A stretch of DNA of 64,000 bases from Methylotenera sp. Lineage in GTDB: Bacteria; Pseudomonadota; Gammaproteobacteria; Burkholderiales; Methylophilaceae. The notes below the pieces were generated by a model. The model ran no database searches and was not told where the DNA came from. It worked only from the letters and a program-made list of their open reading frames with translations. Shown in pieces: positions 17,214-26,771 of this stretch (the stretch's first letter is position 1; every line of letters begins with the position of its first letter). The translations under genes and the position numbers were made by a program. The stretch is from NCBI GenBank assembly GCA_020622105.1, contig JAHRYP010000010.1, positions 1 through 64,000 of the forward strand. The letters are read 5' to 3'.

Positions 17214-18610
17214 AGATTAAGTCCTCGGTTAGTTGGGGTGAGTCGTAAGCGTTGATAGGTGCGGGTTTCCATAAACCCCAGCACTTTGCATAACACATCA
17301 TTGATGACTTGCTCTACAGGCTGATTGGTATTGATAATGTGGGCATTGTTAAACTCTTTGGCCAGAGACTGATACGAGAGGCGCTGACGCGCACTTTCTG
17401 CCAGTGACACTTCTTGTTTGCGGCTTTGCAAAATTTCCGCTGGCGCGTCCAGAATGAACACCAGATCTGGCTGCATTAAGGTATGCCCAAGCTGCCTTGC
17501 CAGATTAAGTGAGCCGCCATAGCGGTAACGTACCGGATCTGCCAGCAGGTCATGAAAATAACGGTCAAAAATAACCAGAGTAGAGCGTACATAGCGTGGA
17601 TAAGTCCATGACAGGTTACCCACCAGATACTGGCTCCAGAAATATAACAACTTGATATGTGAGCCAATTTTATTACGTAGCGGTTTTGCATGCGGGTCGG
17701 TTACCGGCACAGTGTTTGAATGTTTAGAAAGCCTGCCCGGCCGTAAATGGCGGTATTCAACATTACGAAAACTTTGTGATAATTGCTGCATTACCGCATC
17801 AATAACTGTGCTCTTGCCACTGCCATCAGGACCCAGAAAGGCGATACGCAGCCCTGTAGGTTCGCGCATGCGCAGCCAAACACGTTGTGCCTCGGCTAGC
17901 CAGCCTTGCCAGCGTTCCCGCAAGGGAATTGAGTCTGATTTTTTGTGCATATCCTGCTTTATTCTGGATAAATTAGCTTCAACTTTTCTCCACTCTGCTG
18001 CTTCGAATCCTTGCTTTGTATTGAGAGCAGCTTCCAGTAATGCTACATCATTGCTCGGTAGCAGCTTGTAAAGTCTTTCGCGGCATGACTTGCTGTCTTC
18101 GTGGTAGCGCTGGGTGAGTTCGTTGGCTTGTGTGGCGTTAAGGCTGCCTTTGTCTAGTTTTTTAATCAGGTAATAGCTGAATGCATCTGCTGCTGAAGGT
18201 ATCCAGAAGCCTTGGGGATGGCGCCTGCGGTTCTCTAATAATGTTTCAGCCAGCAGCCAGCGCTTGCCGCTGCGGTGATAATCGCTGCTCGAATCAGGGT
18301 GTAAATACGTAATGTTGGTATCTTTTAACTTGGCTAATACAAAGTAACTGGCAGTAGTCTCATGCTGAAGATGCTGTATTAGATTTGATCCCGAATTCTG
18401 CGCGATACTTGAAATTAATGCCGGTAGTTGTGCATTTGAGCTTGGAGCCACCATGAAATCGATATCGGATGGAATATGCTGCGGAAATCCATCGTAGCCA
18501 GCCAGCAGGCAATAAGGCATGCCTGCTGTTTCGAAGCCACGAATCATGTGCTCAAACATTTCCTGGTTACCTGCTTGCTCGGTTGCTTTTGAATGTGGCT
18601 TCAAAGTCAT
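17201..18610 (-). CDS. Nucleotidyltransferase-like / thymidylate-kinase-like fusion
   Basis: This is a 469-residue protein. The N-terminal part (about 20-130) resembles a nucleotidyltransferase-like fold, with YCLLAGYDGFPQHIPSDIDF as the possible metal-site segment. The C-terminal part (about 250-450) is a P-loop kinase with Walker A GPDGSGKS (260-267), a later DRYFHDLLADPVRY segment and VFILDAP, all as in thymidylate kinases. A real dTMP kinase is about 210 residues, so this is not the housekeeping enzyme. The same fusion type occurs in other EPS loci. A role in sugar phosphorylation or repeat-unit modification is inference. It touches the next gene by one base. Confidence 0.75.
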   Translation of the reverse strand: MTLKPHSKATEQAGNQEMFEHMIRGFETAGMPYCLLAGYDGFPQHIPSDIDFMVAPSSNAQLPALISSIAQNSGSNLIQHLQHETTASYFVLAKLKDTNITYLHPDSSSDYHRSGKRWLLAETLLENRRRHPQGFWIPSAADAFSYYLIKKLDKGSLNATQANELTQRYHEDSKSCRERLYKLLPSNDVALLEAALNTKQGFEAAEWRKVEANLSRIKQDMHKKSDSIPLRERWQGWLAEAQRVWLRMREPTGLRIAFLGPDGSGKSTVIDAVMQQLSQSFRNVEYRHLRPGRLSKHSNTVPVTDPHAKPLRNKIGSHIKLLYFWSQYLVGNLSWTYPRYVRSTLVIFDRYFHDLLADPVRYRYGGSLNLARQLGHTLMQPDLVFILDAPAEILQSRKQEVSLAESARQRLSYQSLAKEFNNAHIINTNQPVEQVINDVLCKVLGFMETRTYQRLRLTPTNRGLNLCKP

Positions 18611-19848
18611 TAACTAATCTCCAGTTCGGTGTCATACCTTGGGTGCTCAGCAGACTTTGTTTTAGGCAACGCAGTCGTTTTTGGCAGCCATTGCGTGCGT
18701 TGCTGCAGCATTTTGCTGTAGCTATGCAACACCGGGTGTTTATCCTCCAGATAGCCGGAGGATTCCACGTAAAATGTGATGGTGTCTAACAGGTAATGCA
18801 GCGTGAGGGGGCCGGATGCCTTACTTACACCAGCATCTTTTCCGTATTGGTTATCGGCATAGGCAACGGTCTGTTTAAGTAAAGCCGACATGCTTGCACT
18901 GGTTAATTCGCCGGGTTTGAGTGCCTGCGGTATCAGATGAAAATGCAGAAAATCCTGCAAAGGATTGCCATGCGTTTGTGCGTACTCCCAATCGAACACG
19001 AATAGGTCAGCGTCAATCTGGCGCAGGTTCCATGTTGCAAAATCACCATGTATCATAAAGTTTGGTAATATCGCACGCGCTGTCAGTTGTTCTATTTCGG
19101 AGACAACCTCTTGCCAGAACATCACCACATCATCACCGACGATTGCAGATAAGGCATCAATACGACGTTTTAAGCGCAGGTGTGCTTCTGAGTCTTTCCA
19201 CTCACTAAACACGGGTTTTTGCTGCGCGAGCGCTCTCAAAAATGTATGGTGTGCAATGCCAAATGTTCTAGGTGAAATACCTTCAGCTAAAGACTTCATG
19301 GTTAAACAATGACGCTCGTGTTTGAGCACACTGTGTTGTAATAACTGTGGTAAAAACCTGGAAATTGTCGCCGAGTAACTGAGTTTTTCCAGCCAGTGTG
19401 ACTCCTTCTGGATAGCCTCATTCGCTGTTTCATGCACTGCAACTTTAGCTACTTTTCCTAAACCACCCGCAGCATCAGGGCAATGAATGGTGATTTTTTG
19501 CAAAGGTCCCGGGGAACCACAAAATATTGCAATACCTCGCGCATTGATGTCTGACTCTGAACCATTCGTAGCAAATAATGTATTAAGCGGGAAGTTTTTA
19601 AATTCAACGCCCGGTAATAAATGCAGTAGCGGTAAGTAATGATCCAGCTTGATTAATAAATGCCCCCAGTATGCAAGGATGGGGTTATGTATGAAAAAAT
19701 TCACCGCGTTATGTGCCTGCTGCATATCAATTGGCACCAGTAAAGCTTGCTTGCGTTCGCTGTAGATGACTTTTAAGGTCAATCGCTTGCCAAGCTCTGA
19801 CTCTGCACTAATGTCAGCCAGCAACGGCCATAATTCGGCAAAATTCAT
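18610..19848 (-). CDS. Aminoglycoside-phosphotransferase-like (APH) protein
   Basis: This is a 412-residue protein with the kinase-like catalytic core HGDFATWN (about residue 264) and a metal-binding DWEYA (about 280), the Brenner-type motifs of APH/choline kinases. The N-terminal 150 residues are unlike the family core and look divergent. The protein would phosphorylate a small molecule or sugar. It overlaps the GT2 gene by 4 bp (ATGA) and the thymidylate-kinase-like gene by one base, so the two kinase-like proteins are made together. Such pairs recur in EPS clusters, but the substrate is unknown. Confidence 0.7.
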   Translation of the reverse strand: MNFAELWPLLADISAESELGKRLTLKVIYSERKQALLVPIDMQQAHNAVNFFIHNPILAYWGHLLIKLDHYLPLLHLLPGVEFKNFPLNTLFATNGSESDINARGIAIFCGSPGPLQKITIHCPDAAGGLGKVAKVAVHETANEAIQKESHWLEKLSYSATISRFLPQLLQHSVLKHERHCLTMKSLAEGISPRTFGIAHHTFLRALAQQKPVFSEWKDSEAHLRLKRRIDALSAIVGDDVVMFWQEVVSEIEQLTARAILPNFMIHGDFATWNLRQIDADLFVFDWEYAQTHGNPLQDFLHFHLIPQALKPGELTSASMSALLKQTVAYADNQYGKDAGVSKASGPLTLHYLLDTITFYVESSGYLEDKHPVLHSYSKMLQQRTQWLPKTTALPKTKSAEHPRYDTELEIS

Positions 19849-20690
19849 GAGGTTTCCCCATGAATAAAATAATGTTTAAGTGAAGCAAGTTGTTTGGCTG
19901 AAGGTTTGGCATGGTAGCCACCAGCCATTATTTTCATCAATACGCGCTGGATCTTGGCTATTGGTGCCAAGATAGGGTGCAGTTTAGACAGGGCAGCTCC
20001 TGAGCGCTGACGAATTTTCCGGTCTTCTATGACGCCTTTTGGCCTTAGTGCACGCGTTTTTTGCTCTGGGTAATAGCGCATGCACGATAAATATTGGGGA
20101 ATATGCGCAATTTTGGTGTGACGTGAAAAGCGCTCCCACAGGTCTGCATCCATCGCCAGATTGAAACTGGCGTCCAGACCATTGACCTTGTCATACAGTC
20201 TTTTACGCCAGAACATTGATGGCTGCGAAATATAGTTATGATCAAACAAGAAGGTAAAGCGGTTAAAGTCTATTTCTTTTTTTGGCCGCAGATAATGTCC
20301 GTCACTGTCAATCCAGAGTGAATCACCATAAACAGCGTCAATATCGGGATTGCTTTCAAAGAACAATGCCACGGTTTTTAATGCCCCCGGTAGCAAGATG
20401 TCGTCCGAACATAGCCAGCCTTGAATTTCTGCTGTGCTATGTTCAAAGCCTTTAATCAGTGCTGCCGTCTGTCCGTCATCCGGCTCTGAAACATAATAGG
20501 CAAGTTGCTTGGCATGTCGCTCGATGATATCAAGGCTGTTATCTTTAGAGCCGCCGTCAATCACAATATATTCGACATTGACATAGCGCTGATCCAATAC
20601 CGAACGCATAGTGGCGTCCAGAAAACGCCCTTGCTGGTAAGAGCAGGTGACGATGCTGATATCGGGTAATTTGTCTTGGTGTTTATGCAT
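19845..20690 (-). CDS. Glycosyltransferase family 2
   Basis: This is a 281-residue GT-A glycosyltransferase. The N-terminus is ISIVTCSYQQGRFLDATMRS, with SEPDDGQTAALIKG (about 75) and the donor-binding acidic motif SDDILLPG (about 95). The AMDADLWERF segment (about 180) supplies the acidic residue usual for the base. It should transfer one residue of the EPS repeat from a nucleotide sugar in the cytoplasm. It overlaps its upstream neighbour (polymerase/ligase) by 8 bp and its downstream neighbour by 4 bp. Confidence 0.9.
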   Translation of the reverse strand: MHKHQDKLPDISIVTCSYQQGRFLDATMRSVLDQRYVNVEYIVIDGGSKDNSLDIIERHAKQLAYYVSEPDDGQTAALIKGFEHSTAEIQGWLCSDDILLPGALKTVALFFESNPDIDAVYGDSLWIDSDGHYLRPKKEIDFNRFTFLFDHNYISQPSMFWRKRLYDKVNGLDASFNLAMDADLWERFSRHTKIAHIPQYLSCMRYYPEQKTRALRPKGVIEDRKIRQRSGAALSKLHPILAPIAKIQRVLMKIMAGGYHAKPSAKQLASLKHYFIHGETS

Positions 20691-22098
20691 GATTGGTGTC
20701 TGCGCTTGGTGAGTTAATATTTGAAGGTTTCATTTCAGCTGCTTGAGTGCTGATTTCTTCAGCATGCTGATTAGTAAGATGCAGTGCAATGCCCAATAAC
20801 ATACCGAATTGACTCCACATCAGAATGGCTTTGGCTGGCTGCAGCATAATGGGGTTGAATGCGTAAACAACAATACTGGCAAGGCTCATACAAGCCAGAC
20901 AGTGGGCGGCAGCCCTTAAGTCGTCTCGAGGTCTCAGCCCGCTAAGTGCGTGGCGTAAACTGACGCGGGCAACACGTAAATAGCCCCAAAGCCATAAACA
21001 CACGGCGATGATGCCACCTTGCGCGGTAAGATCCATAATGTCGCTATGCGTTGAGAGATTGCCTTGCGCCGAATTGATCTGGTAGGCAGTAAATTTTTCA
21101 GTTGCCTGTGCACTGAAGCCTGTTCCCCAGATCGGTGAGCTGACAAATTTATGCCAGGCGGCTTCATAGGTCAGCATACGATATTGCGGATTACCGCTAG
21201 GAAGCAGTTCTTGTTTCTGTGCAAAATAGCCAGCGGCAAGGGCTGCACATATCAAGGCTATTAACACCCACAACATGGTCCAGAAACGGAAGCTGACGTT
21301 CTCCCGAAAGCGGAATCGCCACTCGGCCACCCATATATAAGCCAAGGTCAACAATATGACTAGAAAACCAGTATTTTTACGAAATACAAACCCAGCAAGC
21401 AGAAAGAACAAAGTTAAAAACATTTGCGAGTAGCGTTTATCGTTGTTTTTTAATCCTGACGGACGTAAGGCAAAATACACCGCTAAAGGCACAATAAGTG
21501 CTTCAAGCTCATGGTAATTGACATTCATGCCGTCATAATTAGTCGCCATGCGTATCACCATGAAGATGCTCACTGTTGCAGTGGCTAACAGAAAAATACG
21601 TACAACATTGACGCGTGCCGGTGAAATCATCACTAAGCGCGCTGCAAAAAAGGCAAATAACAAATACAGGCCTACGGTAATAAAAGTATTTTGAATGCCA
21701 TTAAACTTACGTGCATACAAGCCGCCAATCAGAATCCAGATGCCAAGCAATATCAGCGGCAATCCGGCACTCAATATCTGCCAGCCGGGTTTTCTGAATG
21801 AAGATTTCTTGGTAATGAATACCTGGCTGCCGACATTAGCGAGCAATACGCCGCAAAATGCAATGACGAGTGGTAAGTGTTTGGTAAGACCAATTCGGTC
21901 CAGCTTCCAGGAGAATGGATCAGCCACATAAAACAGGGCCAGTATCAAGCCTGCCAGAAACAAATAATCTGACATCATGAGGCTGGTAGATATGTGACGG
22001 GGTAAGCTGCGTGATTGGGCAGGATTGTCTTTGGTAATGGCTGTCGGCTGCGGCAGCCTGTTCACATTGCCCTTTAAAGTGCTGGGAAGTCCGCTCAT
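20683..22098 (-). CDS. O-antigen ligase/polymerase-like membrane protein
   Basis: This is a 471-residue protein with about 10-12 transmembrane segments. A large periplasmic loop (about 310-370) contains GTGFSAQATEKFTAYQINSA and STHSDIMDLTAQGG, the pattern of the Wzy/WaaL O-antigen ligase family with its conserved His. The first about 40 residues are cytoplasmic and polar. It probably polymerises the flipped repeat units or ligates sugars on the periplasmic side. It overlaps the serine-acetyltransferase-like gene by 4 bp. Confidence 0.85.
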   Translation of the reverse strand: MSGLPSTLKGNVNRLPQPTAITKDNPAQSRSLPRHISTSLMMSDYLFLAGLILALFYVADPFSWKLDRIGLTKHLPLVIAFCGVLLANVGSQVFITKKSSFRKPGWQILSAGLPLILLGIWILIGGLYARKFNGIQNTFITVGLYLLFAFFAARLVMISPARVNVVRIFLLATATVSIFMVIRMATNYDGMNVNYHELEALIVPLAVYFALRPSGLKNNDKRYSQMFLTLFFLLAGFVFRKNTGFLVILLTLAYIWVAEWRFRFRENVSFRFWTMLWVLIALICAALAAGYFAQKQELLPSGNPQYRMLTYEAAWHKFVSSPIWGTGFSAQATEKFTAYQINSAQGNLSTHSDIMDLTAQGGIIAVCLWLWGYLRVARVSLRHALSGLRPRDDLRAAAHCLACMSLASIVVYAFNPIMLQPAKAILMWSQFGMLLGIALHLTNQHAEEISTQAAEMKPSNINSPSADTNHA

Positions 22099-22529
22099 GA
22101 CTTCTGCTCATTTGCTGTTTTTATAATACGGTTAGCACCAACAACGGTGGCACCTGCAGGCACATCCCTTGTCACCACTGCGTTGGCACCTATGACGGCA
22201 TGATGACCTACGCGAACTTTGCCAAGCACTTTTGCGCCGGCACCTATGTAAACGTGATCTTCAATAATCGGGGCTTCATTGATGCCAATTCTGCTACCGC
22301 CCAACGTCACTTGCTGCATGATAGTGACATGCTGGCCAATAACTGTCTGTGAATGAATAATGATGCCGTAGGGGTGTGGCATATGAATATCACGCTCTTT
22401 TAAGTTGCAATAGATATCGCTGTTATGCAGCACGCGAAACAACTTGCTGAGCAGCGGCACATGGTAGCGACAAAAAAATAGCAACAACGCTGTCGAAGAG
22501 GGATTGCGGCTGTTATCGATGACGTTCAT
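22095..22529 (-). CDS. Serine-acetyltransferase-like hexapeptide acyltransferase
   Basis: This is a 144-residue protein. From about residue 50 it shows left-handed beta-helix hexapeptide repeats (TVIGQHVTIMQQVTLGG, GAGAKVLGKVRVGHHAVIGA), as in CysE-type acetyltransferases. I place the start at ATG 22529; a GTG at 22592 is also open. The short form starts MNVIDNSRNPSS, like related EPS enzymes. It is too short to be a complete housekeeping CysE and lacks its N-terminal helical domain, so it is more likely an EPS O-acetyltransferase (inference). Confidence 0.8.
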   Translation of the reverse strand: MNVIDNSRNPSSTALLLFFCRYHVPLLSKLFRVLHNSDIYCNLKERDIHMPHPYGIIIHSQTVIGQHVTIMQQVTLGGSRIGINEAPIIEDHVYIGAGAKVLGKVRVGHHAVIGANAVVTRDVPAGATVVGANRIIKTANEQKS

Positions 22530-22732
22530 GCCAGTACCGCCAATGGCTCTGATACAACTAAGTAATGACCTTGTACGTCTGTATTGATGCACATCTCGAC
22601 GACTATTTTATTTTTGTACTGCGTTTGACGCATGAATTGCGTTGTCATTGGCTGCGAGCTTAAGCCCGCAGATGAGTGCCAACAAAATGTGTCGTATGAT
22701 GCATTCAGATCTACTGGAGTTGATTTGCTCAC
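22526..22732 (-). CDS. Possible small coupled ORF, unknown
   Basis: This is a 68-residue frame from GTG 22732. Its start overlaps the stop of the upstream acyltransferase by 4 bp (GTGA), and its stop overlaps the ATG 22529 of the next gene by 4 bp (ATGA). That exact tiling fits the rest of the operon and is the main argument for it. The sequence (for example QYKNKIVVEMCINTDVQGHY) is not recognised. It may instead be a chance frame in a 200-bp gap. Confidence 0.4.
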   Translation of the reverse strand: MSKSTPVDLNASYDTFCWHSSAGLSSQPMTTQFMRQTQYKNKIVVEMCINTDVQGHYLVVSEPLAVLA

Positions 22733-23256
22733 GATTTACCCCCTCGGTAGCGAATCACTTTTGCCGGCATGCCAACCGCAACCGCATAGGCTGGAATATC
22801 ATGTGTGACAATGGCACATGCGCCAATTACTGCGCCATCATGAATGTGTACGCCAGGCATTACGATGACGCGTTTCCCCAGCCATACGTCATTGCCGATA
22901 ATGACTGGTCGTAAAGGAAGCTTTCCTTGCTGATTAATCGGGCGCGTTGGGTCGTCGTAAGCGTGGGCATTGGTCATGATTTCAATCTCCGGGCCCATGA
23001 TGACGTCGTTACCAATGATTGCGCCATGGCCGATTCTTGCGCTATCGCCAATTTGAGAGCGGTGCCCGATCTCGATGTCTTTTCCGGAACCGAAATAGGC
23101 AGCATGTTTAATCAACACATCGTCACCGCAACGCTTGAATATTTTTTTCACAACATGGCGACGTAGCCAGTAGCCGAAGCGCCATCCTGGCACAGGCTGG
23201 GTAGGGAAGTAGCGTGCAAAGGCATAATAAATAAATAGCGCGAGTGTTCTGGTCAT
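22729..23256 (-). CDS. WcaF/maltose-acetyltransferase-like acyltransferase
   Basis: This is a 175-residue hexapeptide-repeat acetyltransferase. Its repeats run from about 55 to 165 (KDIEIGHRSQIGDSARIGHG, then PVIIGNDVWLGKRVIVMPGV). The catalytic His of this family is probably in ITNAHAYDD / MTNAHAYDD (about 100). It probably O-acetylates a sugar of the EPS using acetyl-CoA. It overlaps the flippase gene by 4 bp. Confidence 0.87.
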   Translation of the reverse strand: MTRTLALFIYYAFARYFPTQPVPGWRFGYWLRRHVVKKIFKRCGDDVLIKHAAYFGSGKDIEIGHRSQIGDSARIGHGAIIGNDVIMGPEIEIMTNAHAYDDPTRPINQQGKLPLRPVIIGNDVWLGKRVIVMPGVHIHDGAVIGACAIVTHDIPAYAVAVGMPAKVIRYRGGKS

Positions 23257-24587
23257 GATTTTATTTCCATGCCCATCAGGCTGCCGTTATCATTGCTGCT
23301 GTCTGACGCTGATTTTTGTTTGTATTTGAGTTTTTGCATAATCTTGTATGCAGCAGAAAGTGCATAGATCAAACCTGCAGCAGTACCGCACAGCAGTGCT
23401 GCCATCACAGCTGTTTCATGGTATTGCTCGACCGTAAACATGGCGATGAGCACTGAAGTAATCGACATAATCGCACCAGAGCGAATAATGATGCCGGTAG
23501 CGGTGACGGTGCGTAAAAAGAAAAAGACCTGGCGTAAATAGAATTGCAGAAAAATAGTTGCTACCTGCCATATCACCAAGCTAGCGTATGCAACGTATGA
23601 ACCGCCGTATAAAAACTCAATAATCGGGGCAGAAAATAATGCGAGTACTAATAGCACAGGTATCAGCAGGGCGGAACCAAAGGCTGTGATACGACCCAGA
23701 TAAGCCAGCAGGCCGTTTATACCTCTCTGGCTAAAGCGCTTTGCCGCCATCACAGGTACAACGTTTTCCATGGCTAGAAATAGTATGTTGATTGGGCCAA
23801 CAATGTTTTGTGCGGCACGAATGCCACCAACCGGCTCAGCGCCAATTGCACCGGCACTGAACATGAGCACGCCTTGTGTGCCTAGCCATTGCAGTTGCCA
23901 AGCCACCAGATAATCACGCCCGGTGCGCCATCCTTGTTTTAATACAGTCTGCGCATGTAAAAACATAGGCTGCAGGCTGTCGCGCACGAATCCAACTGCA
24001 AATGCGGTAAAAGAAGCACCGGCGATGATCCAGAAAGCATTGGCAACATTCAGCGTATTGTTTAAATACAATATGCCAAGCAGGCTAACCTGCGAACCGT
24101 AACTAATCGTATCAATCAAGAAAGACGCGCTTGGTTTTTCCTGCACAAAGTAATAGCGGCGCTGCCAGTCTTGTAACTGGAAAGCTAATAGTGCTGCAAT
24201 CGTAGCTGCAATAATGTTGGTGTCGATACCGAGGTGTAAATGAAAATCGAATGTGTAAATAATCGTGGTGATAATGACTACAAGCAGACTTAACACGCCG
24301 CACAGCATGAGCTGCAAAGCAAATACGCCATGTAAATAATTGGCACGCTGCACTTCTGGCATTTGCGGTGCTGCACTCATCATGGGCTGAAAAATCAATG
24401 CACTTTGGAATGAATTGAAGTAAAGTACAATAGATTGCAGCAGTACAAACATACCGAATGATTCCGGCCCAAGAAAACGCGCCAATAGAATGCCGGTAAC
24501 AAAATTACTGCCGCTCACCACCGCCTGGTCAGCCAGTGTCCAGTTGACATGGCGGTGGCGCTTGATCAGAGCCGCTAAGCGCTTCAT
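23253..24587 (-). CDS. Polysaccharide flippase (Wzx/oligosaccharide transporter type)
   Basis: This is a 444-residue membrane protein with about 12-14 hydrophobic segments and the N-terminal motif DQAVVSGSNFVTGILLARFL, typical of the MATE-like polysaccharide exporter family. It should flip the undecaprenyl-linked repeat unit across the inner membrane. The frame is open to 24659, overlapping fcl, but ATG 24587 has AGGGA upstream and gives the usual N-terminus (MKRLAALIKRH), leaving a 31-bp gap. Confidence 0.85.
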   Translation of the reverse strand: MKRLAALIKRHRHVNWTLADQAVVSGSNFVTGILLARFLGPESFGMFVLLQSIVLYFNSFQSALIFQPMMSAAPQMPEVQRANYLHGVFALQLMLCGVLSLLVVIITTIIYTFDFHLHLGIDTNIIAATIAALLAFQLQDWQRRYYFVQEKPSASFLIDTISYGSQVSLLGILYLNNTLNVANAFWIIAGASFTAFAVGFVRDSLQPMFLHAQTVLKQGWRTGRDYLVAWQLQWLGTQGVLMFSAGAIGAEPVGGIRAAQNIVGPINILFLAMENVVPVMAAKRFSQRGINGLLAYLGRITAFGSALLIPVLLVLALFSAPIIEFLYGGSYVAYASLVIWQVATIFLQFYLRQVFFFLRTVTATGIIIRSGAIMSITSVLIAMFTVEQYHETAVMAALLCGTAAGLIYALSAAYKIMQKLKYKQKSASDSSNDNGSLMGMEIKS

Positions 24588-24618
24588 GGCAGAAATCCCT
24601 GTGCATTGTGGAACGAGG

Positions 24619-25656
24619 TCATAGCGTCGCCTTTTTCTCCATATGCGACGTTGCTTCAAGATAAAAATGCCTATGCTGCGTCACATATTTCACATAGTCG
24701 TGATAGGTAGATTTAATGCCATCTTCCAAACTGACTTTTGCAACCCAACCTAACTCTGCCATGCGGCTGACATCCAGCCATTTTCGTGGCGTGCCATCCG
24801 GTTTGCTAGTGTCAAACACCACGTCACCACGATAGCCAACAGTTTTCATGATGACTTCTGCCAGGCGTTTGATGCTGACATCGCTACCGGTACCAATGTT
24901 GTAGAGTCCGCTGCTGATGTTGTTTTCCATCAAAAATACACAGGCGTCGGCCATGTCTGATACATGCAGAAACTCACGCATGGGTTTACCGGAGCCCCAC
25001 ACGGTGATGGTCTTATCACCCTGCATCATGGCTTCGTGCGTTTTACGCAATAACGCTGGCAGCACATGGCTATTCTCCAGGTCATAATTATCGTAAGGCC
25101 CGTAAAGATTGGTAGGCATAACGCTGACGTATTGCGTACCATACTGCGCGTTGTAAGCTTCACACATTTTTATGCCACTGATTTTGGCGAGTGCATAAGG
25201 TTCGTTGGTCGGTTCCAGCGGGCTAGTAAGAAGATATTCTTCGCGTATCGGTTGTGGGCAGTCACGCGGGTATACGCACGAAGAGCCGAGAAAAAGCAGC
25301 CGACGCACATTGCTCAGGTAGGCGCTATGGATAATATTGGCCTGAATCATGAGATTCTCATAAATGAATTGAGCCCGGTAGCGATTATTCGCAACGATGC
25401 CACCGACTTTTGCTGCAGCACAGAAGATGTAATCAGGTTGTTCGCGTTGCATAAAACTCAGCACCGCGCGCTGATCCAGCAAATCAAGTTCAGTATGGTT
25501 ACGTGTAATAATATTGCTGTAACCACTGGCTCTCAGCCGCCTGACAATGGCAGAGCCAACCATACCTGAGTGTCCTGACACATAGATTTTGGCAGTTTTT
25601 GGCAGCATATTCTGTTGCGATTCTAGTGTTGTATTATTTAGTGTCATAGTATTCAT
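24619..25656 (-). CDS. fcl: GDP-L-fucose synthase
   Basis: This is a 345-residue NADPH-dependent epimerase/reductase converting GDP-4-keto-6-deoxymannose to GDP-L-fucose. The nucleotide-binding [14 protein letters not shown] is near residue 30. The SSCVYPR segment and catalytic YALAK (about 152) are present, as is [19 protein letters not shown]. The N-terminal 20 residues precede the normal family start, so a later start is possible. It overlaps gmd by 4 bp, as is usual for this pair. Fucose is therefore a probable EPS component. Confidence 0.95.
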   Translation of the reverse strand: MNTMTLNNTTLESQQNMLPKTAKIYVSGHSGMVGSAIVRRLRASGYSNIITRNHTELDLLDQRAVLSFMQREQPDYIFCAAAKVGGIVANNRYRAQFIYENLMIQANIIHSAYLSNVRRLLFLGSSCVYPRDCPQPIREEYLLTSPLEPTNEPYALAKISGIKMCEAYNAQYGTQYVSVMPTNLYGPYDNYDLENSHVLPALLRKTHEAMMQGDKTITVWGSGKPMREFLHVSDMADACVFLMENNISSGLYNIGTGSDVSIKRLAEVIMKTVGYRGDVVFDTSKPDGTPRKWLDVSRMAELGWVAKVSLEDGIKSTYHDYVKYVTQHRHFYLEATSHMEKKATL

Positions 25657-26738
25657 TCGTTGTATGCCATTGTTTTGTAGCCATGTTTTTTCACTAAATG
25701 GTCACGTTCGGCCGCTTTAAGGTCTTCCAGCACCATTTCTGAAACCATTTGCGAGAAAGTGATTTTTGGTACCCAGCCAAGCTTTTCTTTTGCTTTAGTT
25801 GGATCACCAAGCAGGCTTTCAACTTCAGTCGGGCGGAAATAACGCGGATCAACTGCTACAATGCATTTACCCTGTTCGTTATATCCTTTTTCAGAGACGC
25901 CTTCTCCCTGCCAGCTAATGTTGATACCGAGCTCGGCTGCCGCAATATTGACAAAGTCGCGGACGCTATATTGCTTGCCTGTCGCGATAACAAAGTCATC
26001 AGGGGTTTCCTGCTGCAACATCAGCCACTGCATTTCGACGTAATCTTTGGCATGTCCCCAGTCACGCAATGCATTCATGTTGCCTAAATACAGGCATTCC
26101 TGCAGACCAAGCTTGATACGCGCTAATGCCCGGGTGATTTTTCTCGTGACGAAGGTTTCGCCGCGGCGCGGTGATTCATGGTTGAACAAGATGCCATTGC
26201 AGGCATACATACCGTAAGCCTCGCGGTAGTTGACGGTGATCCAGTAAGCGTACATTTTGGCCACTGCATAAGGGCTGCGCGGGTAAAACGGTGTGGTTTC
26301 TTTTTGCGGCACTTCCTGCACCAGGCCATACAGCTCAGAGGTTGATGCCTGATAAAAACGGGTTTTTTTCTGCAAACCTAAAATACGCATGGCTTCCAGT
26401 ACACGCAGCGTGCCAATTGCATCCGCATTGGCTGTGTATTCGGGTTCTTCAAACGATACCGCAACGTGAGACTGCGCCGCAAGGTTATATATTTCGTCAG
26501 GCTGCACCTGCTGGATAATACGCAGGATCACAGTAGAGTCAGACATATCACCATAATGCAGGAAGAAGCGCTGGTCATCGTGATGCGGATCCTGATAGAT
26601 ATGATCGATACGCTCGGTATTAAAGCTTGATGCACGGCGCTTTATACCGTGAACTTCGTAGCCCTTGGCTAATAACAATTCGGCAAGGTAAGAGCCGTCT
26701 TGGCCGGTAATGCCGGTAATAAGTGCTACTTTGAACAT
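25653..26738 (-). CDS. gmd: GDP-mannose 4,6-dehydratase
   Basis: This is a 361-residue SDR enzyme making GDP-4-keto-6-deoxy-D-mannose. It has [15 protein letters not shown] (about 9-23), the ASTSELYG active-site segment (about 131) and YAVAK (about 156). The C-terminal [20 protein letters not shown] is also diagnostic. The ribosome site is AGAGGG. It is followed directly by fcl. The substrate comes from ManC, encoded divergently at 33710. Confidence 0.96.
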   Translation of the reverse strand: MFKVALITGITGQDGSYLAELLLAKGYEVHGIKRRASSFNTERIDHIYQDPHHDDQRFFLHYGDMSDSTVILRIIQQVQPDEIYNLAAQSHVAVSFEEPEYTANADAIGTLRVLEAMRILGLQKKTRFYQASTSELYGLVQEVPQKETTPFYPRSPYAVAKMYAYWITVNYREAYGMYACNGILFNHESPRRGETFVTRKITRALARIKLGLQECLYLGNMNALRDWGHAKDYVEMQWLMLQQETPDDFVIATGKQYSVRDFVNIAAAELGINISWQGEGVSEKGYNEQGKCIVAVDPRYFRPTEVESLLGDPTKAKEKLGWVPKITFSQMVSEMVLEDLKAAERDHLVKKHGYKTMAYNE

Positions 26739-26771
26739 AGGAAGACCCTCTGGTAATTTAAAAAATTAAAA

